Source: Acanthamoeba castellanii str. Neff
Lineage: Eukaryota > Discosea > Longamoebia > Acanthamoebidae
DNA length: 64,000 nt
Direction: 5' to 3'
NCBI RefSeq assembly: GCF_000313135.1
Contig: NW_004457532.1
Location: 412,719 to 476,718, forward strand
Part shown: positions 58,801 to 64,000 of the stretch, one piece after another
How positions within the stretch are numbered: the first letter of the stretch is position 1
How the letters are laid out: each line of letters starts with the position of its first letter
The notes under the pieces: model-generated
What the model saw: only the letters and a program-made list of their open reading frames with translations
Database searches by the model: none
Told to the model about the DNA's origin: nothing
Program-made: the position numbers and the translations under genes

Positions 58801-61800
58801 GGGTCGCTCGCCCACGGTCGGTGCGCAGTTCAAGAACCAACTGCTGGACCTCGTCGCCACCCTGTCGGCCACCTACCCCTACTACGTGCGCTGCCTCAAG
58901 CCCAACCCCCAGAAAAAGCCCAGTCTCTTGGACAGTACACGCCCCTATCCGCACGCACGCACGCACACGCACCGCCGCACGCGCACGCGCACGTGCTGAC
59001 GCCCAGCTTCGTGGTGTGTGTGGTGTGTGTGTGTAGATGACATGGTCTTGGCACAGTTGAGGTACTGTGGTATGCTGGAGACGATCCGCATTCGTAAGCT
59101 GGGCTTCCCCATCCGCCGAGAGTTCGTGGCCTTCCGCGACCGCTACCGCCTCCTGGCGCCCTCCAGCGCGTGGGAGAAGGACGACCGCAAGGCCTGCAGC
59201 ATGATCCTCGACGTACATTGTCTCCACGTTTTGTTTTGTTTTGTTTTGTTTTGTTTTGTTTTGTTTTGTTTTGTTTTGTTTTGTTTTGTTTTGTTTTGTT
59301 TGTTGTTGTTTCGATTGACCGACGCAATGGTGCTTCATCGTTCTCGATGACTAGGCCGCTTCGTACAGGATGACTCCCGGCCACTACACTCTGGGCCTCA
59401 CGAAGGTCTTTATGCGCGACGAGCAGGTACGTAGTGGGCCACTGAGGCTCTTGCCGCACACCACGACGGCGCGCGGACTGATTTGAGGGGTGGCGTGGGA
59501 TTGCAGAGCACGATCCTCGAGCAGCTCCGCAACGAGCACCTGTTGGCCAGCGTGCTTCTCATCCAGAAGACCTGGCGCTGCTACGCTGCCCGCTCCCACT
59601 TCGCGGCTCTGCGCAAGGGCGCCCTCACCGCTCAAACGCGTACGTAGCCGCCGCACCATGGAGCGCACGGCCTTTGTGGTTTCCTGACGTCGACACACAC
59701 ACCACACCTACAGACTACCGGAAGCGCGTCGCTCGCGTGGAGTACACGCGCCTCCGTGATGCCTCGATCACCATCCAGACCTGTACGTCGTTGTTCATTC
59801 GCATTCCAGGAAAGGGCAACACGCACACGCACGTTCTCACATCGCTCCCTCCGCTCCAGGGACGCGCATGGTCTTTGCTCGGCGCAAGTTCCTGACTATC
59901 CGCAAGGGCGTTCTCGCCATGCAAGCCGGTGCGCATTCCTCCCCTCCGCACTTTTGCTTTTCCCTTTCGCTTTCGTTTTATTCGTTCGATGTTGGAGACT
60001 AGTAATTAAATGTTGGGTCGTGGTGACGCAGCTGCGCGAACCATGCTGGCGATCAAGGAGAGGGAGAGGCTGGTCCGCGAGGAGCAGGAGAGGCAGCGCC
60101 GCCTGGAGGAGATCCGTCAGCTCAAGGACAAGCAAGAGCGCGAGAGGCGCGAGCAGGAGGAACTGCTTCGTCAGGTTCTCATCGCCATTCTTCTACAGCC
60201 ACCCACGCCCACATCTAGTCTTCTTACCTTCACGCACACACAACACACGCGCACCGCACACGCACACGCACACGCACACGCACACGCACACGCACACGCA
60301 CACGCACACGCACACACGCACATGTAGGAACAAGAGCGTAAGCAGAAGGCCGAGAAGGAGAAGCAGGAAAAGGAGCGGCAGGAGAAGGAGAAGAGGGAAA
60401 TGGAGAGGCTCCGCGAGGAGGCCCAGCGCAGGGACCAGGCCGCGCTCGGCCTGCCCGCCAGCGAGACCCTCGCCGACTACCAGTACGGGGTCCCCCCCCC
60501 AATCACCCCTCGTCGCCACCCAGGCACCATCGCTCACCCGCTCTCGGTTGTTCGTCTGCAGGGCCATACAGCGAGGCGCCACGGCCCAGAACTTCGCCGT
60601 GGAGGAGGTGCCGGCCGAGGCCCAGGCGTCGCTCGACAGCGAGTCCCTCGAGGAGGCGTACGTCTTATGCCCAACCGCAACCCTGGTGTGGAGCGTGACT
60701 CAAATTCCTGACCCGCTTGGGCTGTGTTAAGGTGGCTGCATGCGCTGGACCCGCTGAATGTGCCGCCGCCCGATTGGGACCTGCCCCCGGCGCCCGAGGG
60801 CCTGCCGCCTCCGCCGCCCGCGCAGGCCGGCATTCTCGATTTCCTGTCGACGCCGTTGTACGGCTACCACTTCAAGGACTTCGCCACCCGCCACTTCCGC
60901 CCGCACAAGACCGACACCATCCAGCAGCTCATCACCTACACCAAGGTCCCGACCACTACCACGTCTGTCCTGCGCATTGTTTCCATCACTCACAACCAAC
61001 CAACCACAACAGAAACCGCTGAGCGCCTCGCTGTTGCAGCTCAACATCGAGGATGCCAAGAACGCCGTCGAGGTGTCGAGGAAGATTCACATCTACATGA
61101 CCCACAAGAAGACCCTCGCCGAGAATCTCTGTACGTTGGCGCTCTTTTCAACTCCGAGAAGGCGTTAGTGAAACCTAAACGCGGACTGTGTGTTGTGTGT
61201 CGTGTGCGCACACAGCCGTGGTCCAGTACATCATCCAGCGCGGCCTGTCGGTTCCCGATCTGCGGGATGAGATCTACTGCCAGCTGATCAAGCAGGTGAC
61301 GGGCAATCCGACGCCCGAGCACGAGGAGCACTGCTGGGAGCTGATCATGTTCTGCTGCTGCACCTTTGCCCCGGTCGAGTTCCTCAAGTACTTCGTGTGC
61401 TTCCTCGACGAGGCCGCCGCCGCCAGCTCGCCCTTCGCCGCCCACGCCATCTTCGCCAAGGAGTCGCTGACGCGCCTGCTGACCACCAGCGAGCGCAAGC
61501 TCGTGCCCTCGCTGATGGAGCTCGAGGCCATCCGCAAGCGCGAGCCCATGATGCTCCGCGTCTTCTTCCTGGTATGTACCTTCTTGCCCGCACGCTACAG
61601 CGATGTGCACATTCCTGGCAGTCCTGATTTTCTTACATTCATCACATTCCTGCAGGACGGTACGGTCAAGGCGCTGCTGCTGGACAGCGCGGCGACGGTG
61701 GCCGAGCTCAAGCAGCAGATCGTGACCAAGCTCCAGATGCAGTTCGCCAAGGGCTTCGCGCTGTACAAGTCGTACAGCCAGATCGAGCGGCTCATGGAAG

Positions 61801-64000
61801 ACGAGGAGAAGATGAGCGACGAGCTGGCCTCGTTCGAGCAGCTGCGCTCCGCCATGGGCGACCAGCAGCTGCGCATGCGCATCCTGTTCAAAAAGCGACT
61901 CTACTTCACCGACGACGTGCCCAACCCGCAGGTGCTCGACAAGTCCTCGCTCGACCTACTGTTCGCGCAGGCGGCGGAGGACATCCGCACCGGCCGCCTG
62001 CCCACCACGCGCGAGGTGGTGCTCAAGCTGGCCGGCCTCAAGCTCCACTCCGACATCGGTAACTACAACGGTGAACCTGTAGACGACAAGCAAACGTACT
62101 ATTAGCCTGTCCGTGTGTCGTGTGTGTGTCGTGTGTGTGTGTGTGTGTGTCGAATGTAGTGCGGACAGCTCATCAAGTGATGATGTTGCGTGACCGGCAG
62201 GGGTGTGTACATTCCGGCGTACATTCGGTACAAGTTCCAGCAGGAGGACTGGAGCAAGCTGATGGCCACCGAGCAGAAGACCCACACGGGCCGCTCCGAG
62301 CGAGATGTACGCCTGCCTCACTCACCTCTCTTTTGCGTGTCCTGCTTGGTTAGTCGTCGGTCGGCCGAACTGATCCGTGAGCCCACGCGTGTGTGATGCC
62401 GTGCACCATATGCCATACCCTATAGGTGAGGATCGACTACCTGAAGATCGTGTTCCAGCTGCCGCTCTACGGTGCGGCCCTCTTCGCCATGGAGCTGCAG
62501 AACAACATCATCAACCTTGTTCGCGACCAGGGCTACCTCGGTACGTTTGACCTTCATTTCTTTCTCTGCATCATATATCTCTGATGTGTCGTGTGCGTGT
62601 GGTATGCGTGTCGTGTCGTGTGCAGCTATCTCGGGCCGTGGCGTGTGCTTTGTCACGCGCGACCAGAAGGGCGAGGTGGTGATGACGAGCTACCTGCCCT
62701 ACGAGGACATCCTCAACTGGGAGTGCACGCCGACCACCACCTCGCTCACCCTCTCCCTCGGCACCCGCCGCGAAGTGCTCGACCTCAAGTGCGAGCAGTC
62801 GAGCGAGGTCGAACGCCTGCTCCGCGACTACACCGGCATCCTCGCCGCCTCCTCCGAATGGGCCAGGTAAATTCCAATTATTTGATTATTATGATTAGTA
62901 TTCTTATTTATTTGTTTATTTATTGTCAAATTATGAATTATTCAACTCTTTGTTTTGTGGTTCAGGGCGATTTCGGACTATGAGACCGAGGATCCGTCGC
63001 TGCTGTCGTTCCGCCAGGGCGACGTGATCAACGTGAAGGAGAAGGATGAGTTCAGTGGCTGGTACAAGGGCTTCAACTTCGCCAACGGCAAGGACGGCGC
63101 CTTCCCGCGCGATCTCGTCAAGATGCTCGTACGTGCCGCCCGTCGTCGCCTCGTGGTCCACGAGAGGTGTGGTAGAAGGTTGACTGACGTCTGTTTGTGT
63201 GCACAAATTGCGCAGGTGGCCCGGCCGAAGACGACGGAGACGGGCAGGAAGAAGGCGCCCACCCAGTCGACGTACCTCACAACCCGCATGGCCAAGTCCA
63301 ACCGCCTCAGCGTCGCGCGCGGCCCCGAATCCGATGCCGCCGCAGTTCCCGACGTCCAGACCGCCGCCGCTGGGTGCGCTCTCCTTTCCTTACATGGTTG
63401 TGTGCGGTGTGTGGGTGTGTGCAATGTGCGGCCGTGCGTGTGCGGTGGTGTGTGCGTGTGCGGTGTGCCCGGCCAGTGTGTCGTGTCGCGTGGTGTGTTT
63501 TCTGATCGAGGCCGCGGGTGCTCAGGGCGTCGGTGGAGACGAGCAAGTTCCGCACGCAGATGGAGGTGAAGGGCACGAGCATCTTCCGCTCGAAGAAGCT
63601 CGAGCAGGTGAGCGTGTCGCAGCTCCTCTCCTTCGCGGCACAGCCCATCAAGGCCTCGCTGGTCCAGCTCCTCCCCGAGGCCTCCAAGCAGGCCGTCGAG
63701 ATGTTCCAGCTCGTCATGAAGTACATGGGCGACTACCCGACGCGCCTGAGCCAGTCGAAGTACGACGCGCTCCCGGCCAAGACAATTCAGATGGCCATCG
63801 ACAACAGAGAGCTCCGCGACGAGTACAACCTCCTCTCCGCACCCTTCGTTCTTTCTTCACCGTCACTGACGTTTACCCGTCGTTATTTTCGTTCTTCGTT
63901 CTTTGTGTACACAGACTGTACTGCCAGCTGATGAAGCAGACGAACAAGAACCCGCGCGACAGCAGCAACGAAAAGGGATGGGAGCTGTTGGCCCTCTGCG
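55835..64000 (+). CDS. Class VII-like MyTH4-FERM-SH3 myosin heavy chain (3' partial)
   Basis: The start at 55835 gives [20 protein letters not shown]. The motor has P-loop GESGAGKTE, switch [11 protein letters not shown], switch [10 protein letters not shown] and actin-binding parts [20 protein letters not shown] then RCLKPN. The TEDS position, 16 before the conserved RD of [10 protein letters not shown], is Glu. Three IQ-like helices follow ([43 protein letters not shown]). Next comes a charged stable helix rich in Glu, Arg and Lys (60050-60450), then a Pro-rich linker. The tail has MyTH4 ([35 protein letters not shown]), FERM (61650-62866), SH3 ([40 protein letters not shown]) and the start of a second MyTH4 ([15 protein letters not shown]) at the window edge. 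This is the class VII tail order; such motors work in filopodia, adhesion and phagocytosis. About 30 exons. Confidence 0.95.
56684..56817 (+). repeat. (GTGCGT/GTGTGC)n hexanucleotide array at a myosin 5' splice site
   Basis: About 22 perfect six-base units beginning exactly where the exon coding FGNAKT ends. Each unit contains GTGCGT, the intron donor, and the array is open in the coding frame as Val-Arg repeats. Confidence 0.95.
57638..57662. repeat. GT dinucleotide repeat in myosin intron
   Basis: Short (GT)n tract in the intron before [10 protein letters not shown]. Confidence 0.8.
59229..59302. repeat. (TTTTG)n pentanucleotide array in myosin intron
   Basis: About 14 to 15 units of TTTTG in the intron after the exon coding CSMILD. 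Confidence 0.95.
60256..60320. repeat. (CACACG)n hexanucleotide array in myosin intron
   Basis: About ten units of CACACG/CGCACA in the intron that interrupts the charged helix. Confidence 0.9.
62112..62154. repeat. GT-rich repeat in myosin intron
   Basis: Imperfect (GT)n with CGT interruptions in the intron before the exon coding [15 protein letters not shown]. Confidence 0.8.

Noticed and set aside
1..64000. tRNA, rRNA, transposon or viral insertion
   Set aside because: I found no cloverleaf with A and B boxes, no rRNA-like stretch, no transposase or reverse transcriptase frame, and no terminal repeats by eye. A tRNAscan and RepeatMasker run would be decisive.

Overview
The window is nuclear DNA of a compact, GC-rich protist. 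Genes lie on both strands, are separated by only about 70 to 600 bp, and are split by many short introns (mostly 60 to 120 bp). Most introns start GTACG/GTGCG and end in AG, and many carry CA/GT, hexanucleotide or poly-C tracts. This style, together with the gene content (capping protein, a MyTH4-FERM-SH3 myosin, a pseudokinase), fits an amoebozoan close to Acanthamoeba. That assignment is an inference and no database was searched. I see no bacterial operons, CRISPR arrays, rRNA genes, tRNA genes or transposons.

Layout. 1-6.4 kb (+): 3' part of a repeat-bearing pseudokinase, a small helical protein, prefoldin subunit 6 and palmitoyl-protein thioesterase. 6.9-16.0 kb (-): one large PH-ARM-SPRY protein gene. 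16.2-23.9 kb (+): COG4 and a BCAS3-like WD protein. 24.3-26.4 kb (-): a secreted/lumenal GT2-type glycosyltransferase. 26.7-38.5 kb (+): F-actin capping protein alpha, a PX-PH-zinc finger-AGC kinase of the IREH/Rim15 type, and mitochondrial ribosomal protein uL4. 38.8-45.6 kb: two paralogous coiled-coil genes (one intronless on -, one with four introns on +) flanking a RING protein and PIG-S, both on -. 45.9-55.5 kb: VPS35 (+), a small probably mitochondrial protein (-), an IFRD-like protein (+) and an HP1-like protein with an ARID-like segment (+). 55.8 kb to the end (+): a class VII-like myosin cut by the window edge.

Functional theme. These are ordinary housekeeping genes rather than one cooperating cluster. 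Several do touch membrane traffic and the cytoskeleton (COG4, VPS35, PX-PH kinase, capping protein, myosin, BCAS3-like). The most notable observations are unusual domain combinations (ARID-like plus chromodomain plus chromoshadow; PX-PH fused to an IREH-type kinase; PH-ARM-SPRY), a pseudokinase with exact 79-residue repeats, an intronless/intron-bearing paralog pair, and a hexanucleotide array that repeats the 5' splice site of a myosin intron in frame.

Exon boundaries were placed by eye from GT/AG sites, reading frame and family similarity. Where exon lengths are listed they sum to a multiple of three. Boundaries not listed are approximate.
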